Program-made: the position numbers and the translations under genes
Part shown: in pieces, positions 21,845 to 31,377 of the stretch
Numbering within the stretch: the first letter of the stretch is position 1
Layout: each line of letters starts with the position of its first letter
Notes under the pieces: generated by a model
Seen by the model: the letters and a program-made list of their open reading frames with translations, nothing else
Told to the model about the DNA's origin: nothing
Database searches by the model: none
Source of the DNA: Prorocentrum cordatum
Taxonomy: Eukaryota; Sar; Dinophyceae; Prorocentrales; Prorocentraceae
DNA length: 64,000 nucleotides
NCBI GenBank assembly: GCA_963575745.1
Contig: CAUYUJ010020566.1
Span: 1 to 64,000, forward strand
Direction: 5' to 3'

Positions 21845-22599
21845 TTCTCCTCTTCTCGTCGCTGTATGCTCTTCCTTGTCCTCCCTCCTCCCCCGTTCCC
21901 TCTCTAATTAATTACCTCGTTCTCCCAGTCTCACGCGCACTCTTCCTCCCCCCTCTCCTCCTCCTCTTCCTGCTTCTCCTCCTCGTCCTCCTCCTCCTCC
22001 GCCTCCTCCCCCTCATTTGTTATATTTCTCCGTCCTTGTCCTCCTGTCCCCGTTCTCCTTCTCCCTCTCCTCCTCCTCCTCCTCCTCGTCGTCGTCGTCC
22101 TCCTCCTCTTCCTCCTCCTCCTCCTCCTCCTCCTCTTCCTCCTCCTCCTCCTCCTCCTCCTCCTCACCTTCTTCCTCCTCCTCCTCCTCCCCCTTTTCCT
22201 CTCCCTCCTCCTCCTCCTCCTCCTCCTCCCCCTTCCCCCTCTTCCTCCTCTGCTATCACTCCTCCATAATTCCTGTCCGCTCCTCCCCTTCACTGATCTT
22301 CCTCTTCGTCATCATCATCCCTTTCGTCGCACGCCTCTTAATCCTCAATCGGTTCCCAATCTTCTCGACTTTCTTGTCATCCGCGTCCTTGGCTGTTGGA
22401 GGGGCCTCAGGAATTCTCAGGGCTCTTGTGTTGCACGCGAAGGCACACCTCCCAGGAACGCATCATCCTCCTCACATTCACCCTCCTCCTCCTCATCCTC
22501 CTCCTCCATGCACGTTCGGCTCAAGCCCGCGCCGACGGTAGGTTTCACGGCGGTTGGGCGGGCTCGCGCCCGCCTCCGCGGCCTGCAGTCGGGGCAGAG
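21845..22599 (+). promoter_or_regulatory. left leader: polypyrimidine tract upstream of gene 1
   Basis: Extended CTC/CCT-rich DNA (21845-22260 and 22462-22507) ends in GGCTCAAG at 22517-22524, the last eight bases of the dinoflagellate spliced leader. The upstream part matches it only weakly (about 14 of 21 with a gap). Such a tract would suit a trans-splicing acceptor. The open frame upstream of 22600 lacks an ATG. Confidence 0.5.
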
Positions 22600-23766
22600 A
22601 TGCGTGCAGGGTGGGATGACAAAGCGGAAGAGGAAACACGGGCCGCAGTTGCGGATTCTTCAAAGAGCAGCGGCGGCGGTTGGGGAACAAGTGGGGGTTG
22701 GGGCGGCCGCAGTGGCGGATACGGCGGCGGAGGTGACCGCAGTGGCGGCTGGGGCGGCGGAGATTCTCTTGGCGGATGGAGAGGAAAAGCGCAGGATGGC
22801 GGCGACGGAAGTGACCGCAGTCGCGGATGGGAGGGCGGCGGATGGGGCGGCAACGGATGCGAGGGTTGGGGAATGGAGGGCGCCCGCTGGTGGGACGACG
22901 AGGGTGGCTGGTGGAATGCATGGGAAGGTGGCCGCTCGAGTGCCTCGGCAGGTTCTCCTGCCGCGGAGCCCGCGGCCGCAACAGCGGCGGGCAAAGGAGG
23001 CGGTCCCCTGCTTCCCCCAGGGCGCGAAGAACAAGGCGCAGTTGCGCTGTTTCAAATTGTGCGCAATGAGCCGCTGCCAATTTTCAAGTTGGAATTCTTC
23101 GAGAACTTCAGGGCGAACTGGAACGGCAATTATAAGCAGCACAACGCGGCCTTGAAGTGGTTCCGAGACGAGTACGAAGACCGAGAAAACCCTTTCGGCA
23201 GCCGCACGCCCGTCTTCGGAGGTACCGCAGTTGCGGAGGAAATTTCGAAGATCCTTAAGTACCGCGCAAAGGGGAAGGCGCAGGACAACAGGGATTGGGA
23301 CTGGGACCACACTGTCAAAGTGCCGTGGTCTTGGCTGGAGATGGTCGCGCAGATGGATGGACCTACAATGCTGCGCGTCGTGTGCGGCCCTGACAATGAC
23401 CGCAGTCGCGGGTTGGTCCGCTGCGAGTGCCGCCCGTGCCCTAGCAGTCTCGACAACATGAGGCACACGAAAGGGGTGGACAGAGGACAGGCGCAAAGAA
23501 TCCCTCTGCCCCAGTGGGATTTCGTCCTCATCCGCGACGACGGCTCGGGCATTCGCGTCCACCCATCCTGGTCTAGCCCGAAGTTCAACACGTATGAGGT
23601 GGAGCCGCACTCGCATCCCGTGCGGGGCCCGAGGGCAGGTCTCGGCAAGAGCGATGGCCACGGAACGTTCACGTTCTGGAAGATGCTGCACGCCCATCCG
23701 AATCCTGGGCGGTTCGACGCGAGCAAGGGGGCGCAGCTGCAACCGCGGTGGTCCGCGCAGCCTTGA
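22600..23766 (+). CDS. transposon gene 1: Gly/Trp-rich protein of unknown function
   Basis: 388 aa from the first in-frame ATG; the frame is open further upstream only through CT-rich leader. Residues about 25-115 are low-complexity Gly/Trp/Ser with repeated GGW and DRSGGW units, of the kind seen in RNA-binding or phase-separating tails. The C-terminal ~250 residues look globular, with WFRDEYEDRENPF and a CECRPCP cysteine cluster, but match no family I know. Seven motif copies of the CCGC-AGTN-GCGG class lie inside it; several encode the DRSGG/AVAD units, so the motif has shaped the protein. Its stop is followed after 2 nt by another copy. Role in transposition is unknown. Confidence 0.75.
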   Translation: MRAGWDDKAEEETRAAVADSSKSSGGGWGTSGGWGGRSGGYGGGGDRSGGWGGGDSLGGWRGKAQDGGDGSDRSRGWEGGGWGGNGCEGWGMEGARWWDDEGGWWNAWEGGRSSASAGSPAAEPAAATAAGKGGGPLLPPGREEQGAVALFQIVRNEPLPIFKLEFFENFRANWNGNYKQHNAALKWFRDEYEDRENPFGSRTPVFGGTAVAEEISKILKYRAKGKAQDNRDWDWDHTVKVPWSWLEMVAQMDGPTMLRVVCGPDNDRSRGLVRCECRPCPSSLDNMRHTKGVDRGQAQRIPLPQWDFVLIRDDGSGIRVHPSWSSPKFNTYEVEPHSHPVRGPRAGLGKSDGHGTFTFWKMLHAHPNPGRFDASKGAQLQPRWSAQP

Positions 23767-24431
23767 CACCGCAGTTGCGGGATTGCGCAGCCATGGAACC
23801 GCAGTTGCGGGGACCGATCGCGTGACGCCGCGCTCGTTTGACTCACTATGCGCGCTTTCGGCCGCAGTTGCGGCGCTGCCTTCTAGCGACTTCATACAGC
23901 TTGGCCGCAGTTGCGGCGCTCCCACGACTGACCGCTGTAATTAGGTGCTTCGGGCGCGCATCACCTCCGTTGAAGCACTCGTGACGTTAATTAGCGCGGC
24001 CGCAGTTGCGGAGACAGGTACTTAAACAGATGGATCCGCAGTTGTTCGTCGTCCTCGTCGCCCCTTCCCCGTCGTCCTCGTCGCAGTCTCCTCCCTCCGC
24101 CTTTCCTCCTCGTCGCAGTTCCTTCCGTTGGCCGTAGCCCGCCTCCGTTGGCCGAGTCATTTCCCGTCGTCCTCGTCGCAGTCCCCCCCGAGGGCCGCAG
24201 TTGCGGACTTTGTTGATTCCTCCTCCTCCGTTTCTGCCCCGTCATCCTCGTCGCAGTCCCCTTGCTCCTTTCACCCTCGTCTGAGCTCTTCGCGCCATCC
24301 TCTTCCGTCGCGTCCTCTCCATCCTCCTCTTCGCCTTCCTCGTCCTCATCCCCGCCGTCTCCCTCGTTGCCCTTCCTCTCCCAAGCCGGCCGCAGTTCCC
24401 CCGTCGGACGGGGGCCGCGCGCGGCCACGCC
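23767..24431 (+). promoter_or_regulatory. intergenic 1-2: motif cluster and polypyrimidine leader
   Basis: Six exact dyad motifs in 430 bp (23769-24206) are followed by CT/CGTC-rich sequence. CCGTAGCC at 24132-24139 equals the first eight bases of the spliced leader and TTGGCCGAG follows at 24147, but with extra bases between, so the relict is doubtful. Truncated motif halves occur at 24036 and 24391. Confidence 0.5.
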
Positions 24432-26258
24432 ATGGACCCAGGTCGCAAAGCCGAGGTCGACAAGCGGTTCGCCGAGCTGAAGCAGCAACTGCGGGAAAGG
24501 TTCGGCCTGCAAGGGGCTGCCGCGGATGCCGCAGTCGCGGAGCCGACGGAGGACCGCAGTTGCGGAAGCCCCGAGCGACCGCCGCGCGAGGCCTCCCCGC
24601 AGTCGTCTAGCTCCTCGCGGGAATATCGGCCGCCGCCGCCGATAAGCGCTGCGAGTGGGAGCTCTGCTGGTGGGAGGCGCGAAGAGGCGCAGTTGCGCAG
24701 GGCGCACTTGACCCCCAAGGCAAAATGGGGGCCTCGGGCGCAGACGCCGACGAAGCAGCAGGACCAACCAGCAGTGACGGGAGCCGCCACCGAGACCGCA
24801 GTTGCGGGGGTGGCCGGCGAGCCAGGTGCCGCGCGCGGCTCATCTGGGAGCAGCGCGCCCTCGGCCGTGCTGCTCGCAGCCGAGTCCAAACGAGGCGCCC
24901 AACCCGAAGACGAGGCCGCCTCCCAGGAGAAAGCCGCCGAGACAACCGCCTCGGCCGATTCGCGGCCGAGGAAAAGGCCGCCTCCCACGGAAGACTCGCC
25001 GCTGTCAGAACCGCAGTCGCGGGGTCGCGCGGGGCCTCCGTCGGAACCGCAGTTGCGGGAAGATGCGGGAGCACCGCGGAAGAAGCAGCGGACCAGGTCC
25101 CCTCCAGGGATAAACTACTTTGGGGAACGCCCCAAGTGGAACGAAGGATTCCTTCGTACAGCAGACGGCAATCGGGTTCCGTCCACCATCGCTTTGGTGT
25201 TCAACGTGGTGGTCATCACGAAGGTGGCAACAAAGGAAGATGTCTTCAGGTGCATCTTGCACCAAACTGCGGCGGTCGTCTTCGTCGTATGGGACCCCGA
25301 GCTGTTCCGCACGGGGAACGTCGAAGGCGCTTGCAGCTACGACGTTCGCGTTGGACTCAGGACTGCCGTCGACGACGCTGTCACTTTGAAAAACGCCTCC
25401 GTGGAGCCTTACTGGACGACGGTTGCCCTGTTCAGAGACACGGGCGTGGTGCTCGTGCGCCCGCACATCATCGCAGAGACCGCAGTTGCGGGTCATGTTG
25501 TTGGGGCCACCCACGCCGTCACGATCCTGAGCTTTCGCCTGAAGGGCTCCGAGATGAATCCTGCCGCGGTGATCCGTTTTGCCGTCGTGTCCAGACACGC
25601 AGTCACCGAACGTCTCCAACAGAAGATCACGCAAACAGAACAAACAGCGTGGCATCCAGCTTTCTTCAAGGACGCGGTTGCTTCCATCCATAAAAATGAT
25701 GTGCGGTTCTTGTGCGGCCTGTTTGACATCCCGCCTGAGCAGCTCGCAGCATTTGGCCGCAGTTGCGGAGCCAGCTACACCTGCCCGGTGGGGGTGGTGT
25801 TCAGGGCTGGACCCGCCCTGTTCGGAGGCATTGTGGAGGGCACACGCGTCATGCATCCGAATTACGTCCTCCCCATTGGCCCGTGCGACGTGCGCATTGC
25901 GGACTACAACATTGATTTTGCAGGGAGGCCGTCGAAGAACGATCCCCAGTGGCTCCCTGATTGGATGCATCGAACAAGCGACTCCATCATCTCTCGGCGC
26001 TGGGTTCCAGCGAAGTACATGCCCAAGTGGGAGGATGACCCTGACCGCAGTAGCGGAGTCAGAGAAAAGCTCGGCTTGGCAGCGCTGCCCCCAATCGGCA
26101 AGGTCATTCAGAAGGAGCTCAACGAGAAGACCTTCAGCACGCACTGGTGCGAGGGCATCCACCAAAACATCGTCTTCGTCGGCCACGGACGCGCAAGTCG
26201 GGCGAGCAAGCGGAAGCACGAAGAGGCGCGATCTGCCGCAGTTGCGGACGAGCGGTGA
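24432..26258 (+). CDS. transposon gene 2: possible divergent EEP-like protein
   Basis: 608 aa from an ATG in GCCATGG context. Residues 1-220 are Ala/Pro/Ser/Glu-rich and disordered-looking. From about residue 225, at FGERPKW, the protein is globular to the end. The order of strands is VFVVWDPELF, VVLVRPHIIAE, AVTILSFRLKG and RFLCGLFDI. This loosely recalls endonuclease/exonuclease/phosphatase folds and the better match in gene 6. The catalytic residues are not clearly present, so enzymatic activity is doubtful. Eleven motif copies lie in the frame, read as AVA, RSCG and PQLR. Unknown-function protein is the safe reading. Confidence 0.72.
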   Translation: MDPGRKAEVDKRFAELKQQLRERFGLQGAAADAAVAEPTEDRSCGSPERPPREASPQSSSSSREYRPPPPISAASGSSAGGRREEAQLRRAHLTPKAKWGPRAQTPTKQQDQPAVTGAATETAVAGVAGEPGAARGSSGSSAPSAVLLAAESKRGAQPEDEAASQEKAAETTASADSRPRKRPPPTEDSPLSEPQSRGRAGPPSEPQLREDAGAPRKKQRTRSPPGINYFGERPKWNEGFLRTADGNRVPSTIALVFNVVVITKVATKEDVFRCILHQTAAVVFVVWDPELFRTGNVEGACSYDVRVGLRTAVDDAVTLKNASVEPYWTTVALFRDTGVVLVRPHIIAETAVAGHVVGATHAVTILSFRLKGSEMNPAAVIRFAVVSRHAVTERLQQKITQTEQTAWHPAFFKDAVASIHKNDVRFLCGLFDIPPEQLAAFGRSCGASYTCPVGVVFRAGPALFGGIVEGTRVMHPNYVLPIGPCDVRIADYNIDFAGRPSKNDPQWLPDWMHRTSDSIISRRWVPAKYMPKWEDDPDRSSGVREKLGLAALPPIGKVIQKELNEKTFSTHWCEGIHQNIVFVGHGRASRASKRKHEEARSAAVADER

Positions 26259-26973
26259 GTGCGGCAAGACCGAGGAGCCGCAGTTGCGGAACAGAGCTCG
26301 GTACTACTGGGCGCCTGCTGCCTGCGTAGTGCATCCCAGTGTAGGATAGCCCGCAGTTGCGGTGTTGCGGTTGCGGTGTAGGATAGCCCGCAGTTGCGGG
26401 GTTGCGGTTGCGAAGCCGCAGTTGCGGTTGCGTATAATAGGAGAGCACGCGGTTGCGAAGCCGCAGTTTGCAATAAGTGTGCGCGCGCTGGGTCATCATC
26501 ATCGTCGTCGTCCGTCCTCGTCGTCGTCGCTGCCGTCGTCGTCGTCGCGTCTGTCGTCTGTCGTCAGCAGTCGTCGTCGGTCGTCGTCGTCGTCAAGTCT
26601 GTCGTCTGTCGTCAGCAGTCGTCGTCGTCGTCGTCCCTCCTCCCTCCTCCCTCCTCCCTCCTCCCTCCTCCCTCCTCCCTCCTCGTCCTCCTCCAGGCCG
26701 CATCCCCCCGCCACCTCCGTCCTAGCTCTCCTTCCCCTTCCCCTCCTCGTCCTCCTCCAGCTTGCACCCCCCTCCCTCCTCCAGCCTGCGCCCCCCCCAA
26801 GCTCTCGCCCGATATTTTGGATTAAAACTGAGCCTTCAGTCGTCCGCAGGCATTCGGCTCAGCAGGTCGTTGGGCTCCTGGCACACACGCCTCCACCCTG
26901 AGCGACGGACGTCGTGCCATAGTCCGCCATATCGGAGCTCCGGGCCGCAGTGGCGGACAGCGTCGGCACAGAT
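26259..26973 (+). promoter_or_regulatory. intergenic 2-3: motifs, polypyrimidine tract, SL relict
   Basis: Motifs at 26278, 26351, 26388, 26416 and 26945. CGTC/CTCC-rich sequence (26505-26810) is followed by 26844-26862, which aligns to the dinoflagellate spliced leader at 16 positions with two gaps and ends CATTCGGCTCAG. The coding ATG follows 112 nt later. Confidence 0.55.
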
Positions 26974-29400
26974 ATGAACGACAGCGTCGGCACAGATAAT
27001 GCCGCAGTGGCGGACAAGAAAGCCGCAGTGGCGGACGAGACAGCCGCAGTTCCAGGCGGAACGCAAGGGATCTTTCAGAGGGCCAACGCCTTGAGGTCTA
27101 GATTCAGGACAGGGGACAAGGTGCGCCTCCCTGTGCTCATGCTCGCCCCGCACACGGGCAACCGAGGCGGGCACTACCCTCAGCAGGAAAGGGTTCGGGA
27201 ACTCGCTGTGAAAATCTTCCTGGCTGGATTCACGCAAGCCGAAGCTGACCACGAAGGTGTCTGCGTTCAGATGTACCCAGCACAAGAGCTGGTGCTGAGA
27301 AAAAAGGAGGACCCGAAGTTCCAGACGTACACAGAGTACAATCTGGAAAAAGCGACCGGCCACCTCGCTGCGTGCTTCGACCGCAGTTGCGGAACAGACG
27401 TTGCGTATGGGACGTGTTCGCACTCCCACTTGTGCCTCGTGTTGCGGGCGTGCGCCCTGGGAGCCAAGTGGCCCATCCCCCAAGGCATGGAGTTCACGGA
27501 GGACGAGAGCGCGAGGCTGAAGCGCGTGCTCGATAAGGACGGCAATCTCGACATGGCCGCAGTGGCGGAACATGACCCTGTCGCTAAGAAACTCGTGCAG
27601 GGGGGTATGCTCATGGAAGTGCTTAGCTGGAAAATCATGGACGAGGAACCCACTGGTGCTTCGCTCATCAGCCAGTCCCTCAATAAAGGAGCCGATTTTG
27701 CGTTGCGAACGACTGAACTCACCGCGCTCCGTGTTCTGTGCAAGGCTGTTGACGCGGAGCTGCACGCCGCAGTTGCGGATCAGGTTGCCTTTGAAAAGGT
27801 CAAGCTCTCCGTCATGCACGAACTCGATCGAGTCGTTCAGGACCCAGACTTCATTGAGCTGTTCTCGTTCGTTGTTGGGCTCGGGAGCACGAAAGCGCAG
27901 TTCATCCCCTTGCTGCTCCAGTTCTGCGAGGTCTACGTGAACTCCAGGAGAAGGGCCCTTCGGCTCGGTGCCTTCGGGGCAGCCAGCGAGCTTCCCGACG
28001 AAGTGCCGTGGGTCAAGGTTGCCGTGGTGATGCGATGCTACAGGAACGCGCCTGCGAGGAAGAGGGGCGTTGACACTCCTGTGTGGTGCCCTGACCCAGA
28101 ACAATCGTGGAAGAAGAAGGAGTTCCGAGACTTCCTCATCGACATGAACTCGGCTCTCCGTTTGTACTTGTTCACGCTGAGCAAGGCCATCGACGGCATG
28201 GGCCCTGAGAAGGCGATCGAGTTCAAGGCGAACCTGTGCATACTGACCGCAGACGGCTTCATGCAGTACCTGAAGGACACCCACGTCAAGGAACGAAGTA
28301 TCCCAGGACATCGTCAGGCGCTCCTCCGCGCTTGCGCGGAGGCCACGGGGAAGGTGGAGCCGAAGTCCAATCGGGACGCCCTTGAGAAGGCCCTCGGCGA
28401 AGTGGGAGTCCGAGGCGGGAAGCCCGATTGGTTCGATTTCAACGCGTTGCCGCGCCCAGAACCGAATGAGCCCGCAGTGGCGGGGAAGACAAAGGCTTCC
28501 GCAGAGGAGCACGAGTTGATGCCGACGGTCATTTCCTTTGACCCCACGACGCAATTACCAACGAACCACCAGCGCAGCAGGGACACGACGGCCATTCCAC
28601 GCGGATCCTTCCCTTTGCCAATCGCCGAATGGAGGCGTTCAGCGGCAGCGAAGGAGCTGGGGCGGGAGCCTGCTTTGGTCAGCGCAGTGTTGCTGTGCCT
28701 TTGGGCGCGCCACATGTCCGCAGTTGCGGAAGCGCAAGTAGAGGTGTTGCAAGACGCTGACACAGAGAAACGCACCGTCAAGGCAACCGCTGCAAACGAC
28801 GAAAAATGCATCGAGTTGTGGCCGTGCGTCCCAAAGGCATCCAAGGTGCACGCCGCAAGCACGCACCCCGAGAGGGTGGCCGTGCAAGTCTGGGTGAAAG
28901 GAGATCCAAATGGGGCCACGCCCACGACCTTCTACTTGCACCCCGAGTTCAAGCCGCCTGCGGACAAGACGCCCGCCGACGTGGCTGACCACGATGTGCG
29001 GTTGAGAGCATGGAAGTGGGATGCGCAAGAGACAATGCACGTCTTCTGGGCAGTCAACAGAGTCACGGAACAGGAGATCCAGCAGAGAAACAGCCGTAAT
29101 GAAAGCGCAGTTGCGCGCATCAACATGGAGCTGGAGACGAAAGAATTGGCGGTGTGCGTGCCTGGGACAGGCGGGGTCGTGCTCGCCGTGAATGTCCCTG
29201 TGCTGGTGAATACCACGGCCGTGAAGAAAGGAGAAGAGCTCCTGTGGGAGGCGAGACCCAAAACCGCACCGAAGAAGAAGGCGGCCGAGGAGACGTGGAA
29301 GACGGACGCGGCCAAGAGGGCCAAAGGGAAGCCTTCGGGCCAGCCCGCGCCGAAGAAATCGAAGAAAGGGTTCGACGAAAGCGGGAAGATGTCGCTCTAA
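26974..29400 (+). CDS. transposon gene 3: 808-aa protein of unknown function
   Basis: The first ATG is at 26974; the open frame extends 24 nt upstream only via GTG. The N terminus (1-30) carries repeated AAVAD units encoded by the dyad motif. Residues about 35-520 look globular, mixed alpha/beta then mostly helical, with no signal peptide or membrane span. A cluster CFDRSCG...CSHSHLC near residue 136 contains several Cys and His and could bind metal, but part of it is motif-encoded. The last ~50 residues are Lys/Ala-rich, suggesting nuclear or nucleic-acid interaction. No family recognised. Its stop is followed 8 nt later by a motif copy. Confidence 0.75.
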   Translation: MNDSVGTDNAAVADKKAAVADETAAVPGGTQGIFQRANALRSRFRTGDKVRLPVLMLAPHTGNRGGHYPQQERVRELAVKIFLAGFTQAEADHEGVCVQMYPAQELVLRKKEDPKFQTYTEYNLEKATGHLAACFDRSCGTDVAYGTCSHSHLCLVLRACALGAKWPIPQGMEFTEDESARLKRVLDKDGNLDMAAVAEHDPVAKKLVQGGMLMEVLSWKIMDEEPTGASLISQSLNKGADFALRTTELTALRVLCKAVDAELHAAVADQVAFEKVKLSVMHELDRVVQDPDFIELFSFVVGLGSTKAQFIPLLLQFCEVYVNSRRRALRLGAFGAASELPDEVPWVKVAVVMRCYRNAPARKRGVDTPVWCPDPEQSWKKKEFRDFLIDMNSALRLYLFTLSKAIDGMGPEKAIEFKANLCILTADGFMQYLKDTHVKERSIPGHRQALLRACAEATGKVEPKSNRDALEKALGEVGVRGGKPDWFDFNALPRPEPNEPAVAGKTKASAEEHELMPTVISFDPTTQLPTNHQRSRDTTAIPRGSFPLPIAEWRRSAAAKELGREPALVSAVLLCLWARHMSAVAEAQVEVLQDADTEKRTVKATAANDEKCIELWPCVPKASKVHAASTHPERVAVQVWVKGDPNGATPTTFYLHPEFKPPADKTPADVADHDVRLRAWKWDAQETMHVFWAVNRVTEQEIQQRNSRNESAVARINMELETKELAVCVPGTGGVVLAVNVPVLVNTTAVKKGEELLWEARPKTAPKKKAAEETWKTDAAKRAKGKPSGQPAPKKSKKGFDESGKMSL

Positions 29401-30003
29401 TTAAGAAGCCGCAGTGGCGGCAGTCAGGGCGGCTTGCTCGCGTGACCGCAGTTGCGGGCAACAGGCCGAAGGGGGGGGCGCACGCGTGACCGCTGTTGCG
29501 GAGCGCTCGTGTAGTTTGCAGTGTCACTGCTTCTGTTAGCTGATGCCGCAGTAGCGGACCGCTGACGATCGAGCACGGAGGTTCGAAACGGACCTCCTCC
29601 CTCCCTTCTCCCTCTCCTCCCTCGCCCTTCCTCCACTTCCTCCCTCTCTCCTCCTCCTTTCTCCCCTTCCTCCCAAGTTGGAAGCCGAAACTACTCATTT
29701 CCTCACTCCCTCCCTCCCTCCCTGGAGGCCCTGGAGGGCGTCCGCCCTGGAGGGCCTGGAGGGCCCTGGAGGCCCTGGAGGGCCTCCCTGGAGGCCCTGG
29801 AGGGCCTCCCTGGAGGCCCTGGAGGGCCTGGAGGGCCCTGGGCTGAGGGCGGAGGCCCTCCAGGGAGGCGCGAGGATCGCAGGGACCGAGGGAGGCCCTC
29901 CAGGGAGGCGTTCAGCTCGCCATCTGGCTCAACCGCGCGCGGCCCCACTGCCCGCACCCCCGCCTTGCCCGCAGTTGCGGCTGTGTCCAGCGCAGTAGCA
30001 CAC
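29401..30003 (+). promoter_or_regulatory. intergenic 3-4: motifs, palindromic GGAGGGCC repeat, SL relict
   Basis: Motifs at 29409, 29446, 29490, 29546 and 29969. Pyrimidine-rich 29590-29720 is followed by tandem CCTGGAGGGCC units (29720-29910). At 29912-29932 comes GCCATCTGGCTCAA, matching GCCATTTTGGCTCAA of the spliced leader with one gap and one mismatch. The ATG of gene 4 lies 71 nt on. Confidence 0.55.
29720..29910. repeat. CCTGGAGGGCC tandem palindromic repeat
   Basis: About fifteen overlapping GGCCCTGGAGG/CCTCCCTGGAGG units, largely self-complementary, confined to this intergenic gap. Confidence 0.85.
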
Positions 30004-31002
30004 ATGCCGACTTCGAGCGAATGGAGCCCTGTGTGCGTTGAGAAGGTCTTGTGCATCCGTGGAGGTTGGCTTGCGCAGACCACCCCCATCCCCGAAAAGG
30101 ATGTCAAGGTGCTCCACGCATGGCCCCTCGGAGAGATAACTTTCGTGCACGTGAACATGCAAAAGGCTTGGCTGCTCAAGGTGTGCGCCAAAGGTAAACC
30201 GACCGCAGGGGCCTTGAAGGCCTCCAAGGCCTGGGACGCGCTGAAGAAAGAAGTCGCGAAGCAGGGCGGCGCCGCAGTTGCGGACGATGAGAGCGACGGC
30301 GACGCGGGGGACGAAGCAGATGACCCCATGTCGGCCCTGGTCAGCCCCACGGACGCCACGAAGAAGCAGGCAGCGACCCCGACCAGCGCCAAGAAGCAGA
30401 AGACTGGAACGCGTGCGGCGACTACTGGCCTGCCCAGGGGCGAGGCCGTGGAGTCGGCCATAGCCACTGTGCACTCTGTACAGATGCCCGCAAAGAGCCC
30501 CATGAAGTTTCCGCACGACACGGCCGTTCGAAACGTGCGGGTGGCCAGCTTCAAGCGGAGGACGTTGTGGCTGGACGCTGCAGACCTTGGGTGGCTGATC
30601 GACATGATCGTGGACGACGTGAGCCTCGGCGGTGTCCCCGACATCGGCGACGGCGACAAGGACGAGGCCGCAGTGGCGGACAGGGACTGGGCAACGGCGG
30701 TTGACCCTGCCACCCCGCTGGCGAAGCAAAAGGAGGTCGACCCCCCCGTGGCGCAGGGGAGCGGCTCTGGCTTCACCGTCGTTTGGGACTTCAAGGGCGC
30801 TTGGGTCGCGACCATCACGCGAGAGTGTGCCAACAAGGGCAAAAGGATCGAGATGGATGTGAAGAAACTTACAAAGAAGAAGTGGCAGTCGGCGCAGTCG
30901 GTGAAGGGCTACGACTACGAGTGGGAGGGCATGACGCAGCACCAGCGCAAGCAAGCGGCTCTGGATTACCTCGAGCTCCAAATCCCCAGTCTGTTCGACT
31001 GA
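30004..31002 (+). CDS. transposon gene 4: 332-aa protein of unknown function
   Basis: From the first ATG at 30004 to TGA at 31000. A small N-terminal globular part (1-90) is followed by an acidic Asp/Glu stretch (about 95-120) and a Lys/Thr/Ala linker with a KKQK basic cluster that could be a nuclear signal. A second globular part (about 155-332) includes VVWDFKGAWVATITREC and ends in helices. Two motif copies lie in frame, encoding AAVAD. No family is recognised. The acidic/basic layout would suit a DNA or chromatin accessory protein, but that is a guess. Confidence 0.72.
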   Translation: MPTSSEWSPVCVEKVLCIRGGWLAQTTPIPEKDVKVLHAWPLGEITFVHVNMQKAWLLKVCAKGKPTAGALKASKAWDALKKEVAKQGGAAVADDESDGDAGDEADDPMSALVSPTDATKKQAATPTSAKKQKTGTRAATTGLPRGEAVESAIATVHSVQMPAKSPMKFPHDTAVRNVRVASFKRRTLWLDAADLGWLIDMIVDDVSLGGVPDIGDGDKDEAAVADRDWATAVDPATPLAKQKEVDPPVAQGSGSGFTVVWDFKGAWVATITRECANKGKRIEMDVKKLTKKKWQSAQSVKGYDYEWEGMTQHQRKQAALDYLELQIPSLFD

Positions 31003-31377
31003 GGCCCGAAGCCGTATGGGCCGCAGTTGCGGTGGGGCTACTGAGTGCCCGCAGTTGCGGGGTGGCTGGGTGCGCGTGAACACGCGGAGGGCGAGGCGGT
31101 GTGAGGAGGCAGGCGGAAGGTTTAGGGTGTTCCACGGGTGCACGCCTTAGTGCGCCAACTTGTGTGGGCGAGCGTTTTTCTTAGAGAAGCATGGAGTGAA
31201 GCATCGAAACCCTGTGCGCGCGATGATTGGGGCTTCCGCGCGGGCGTTGTTGAAATGTACCTCCTTCTTCGCCCCTCCGCATCGTCTTCAGTTGCTCCTC
31301 CCTCCTCCCCTCCCTCTTCCTAGTTCTGTAGCCCGCAGCCGAGTGCCCGGCCCGAGTCGTTCGCCACGCGACCGCTC
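31003..31377 (+). promoter_or_regulatory. intergenic 4-5: two motifs and polypyrimidine leader
   Basis: Dyad motifs at 31021 and 31049 lie 18 and 46 nt after the stop. Pyrimidine-rich 31262-31323 ends in TCTGTAGCC (31325-31333), which matches eight of the first nine bases of the spliced leader but diverges after that. Confidence 0.45.

Noticed and set aside
22660-23925. 421-aa minus-strand open frame opposite transposon gene 1
   Set aside because: Antisense shadow of a high-GC3 gene; the plus strand has coherent globular sequence. The same applies to the minus frames opposite genes 2, 3, 5 and 6.
24991-26267. 420-aa minus-strand frame opposite gene 2
   Set aside because: Third-position GC bias keeps the antisense frame open. 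It has no motif and its composition is unlike the neighbouring genes.
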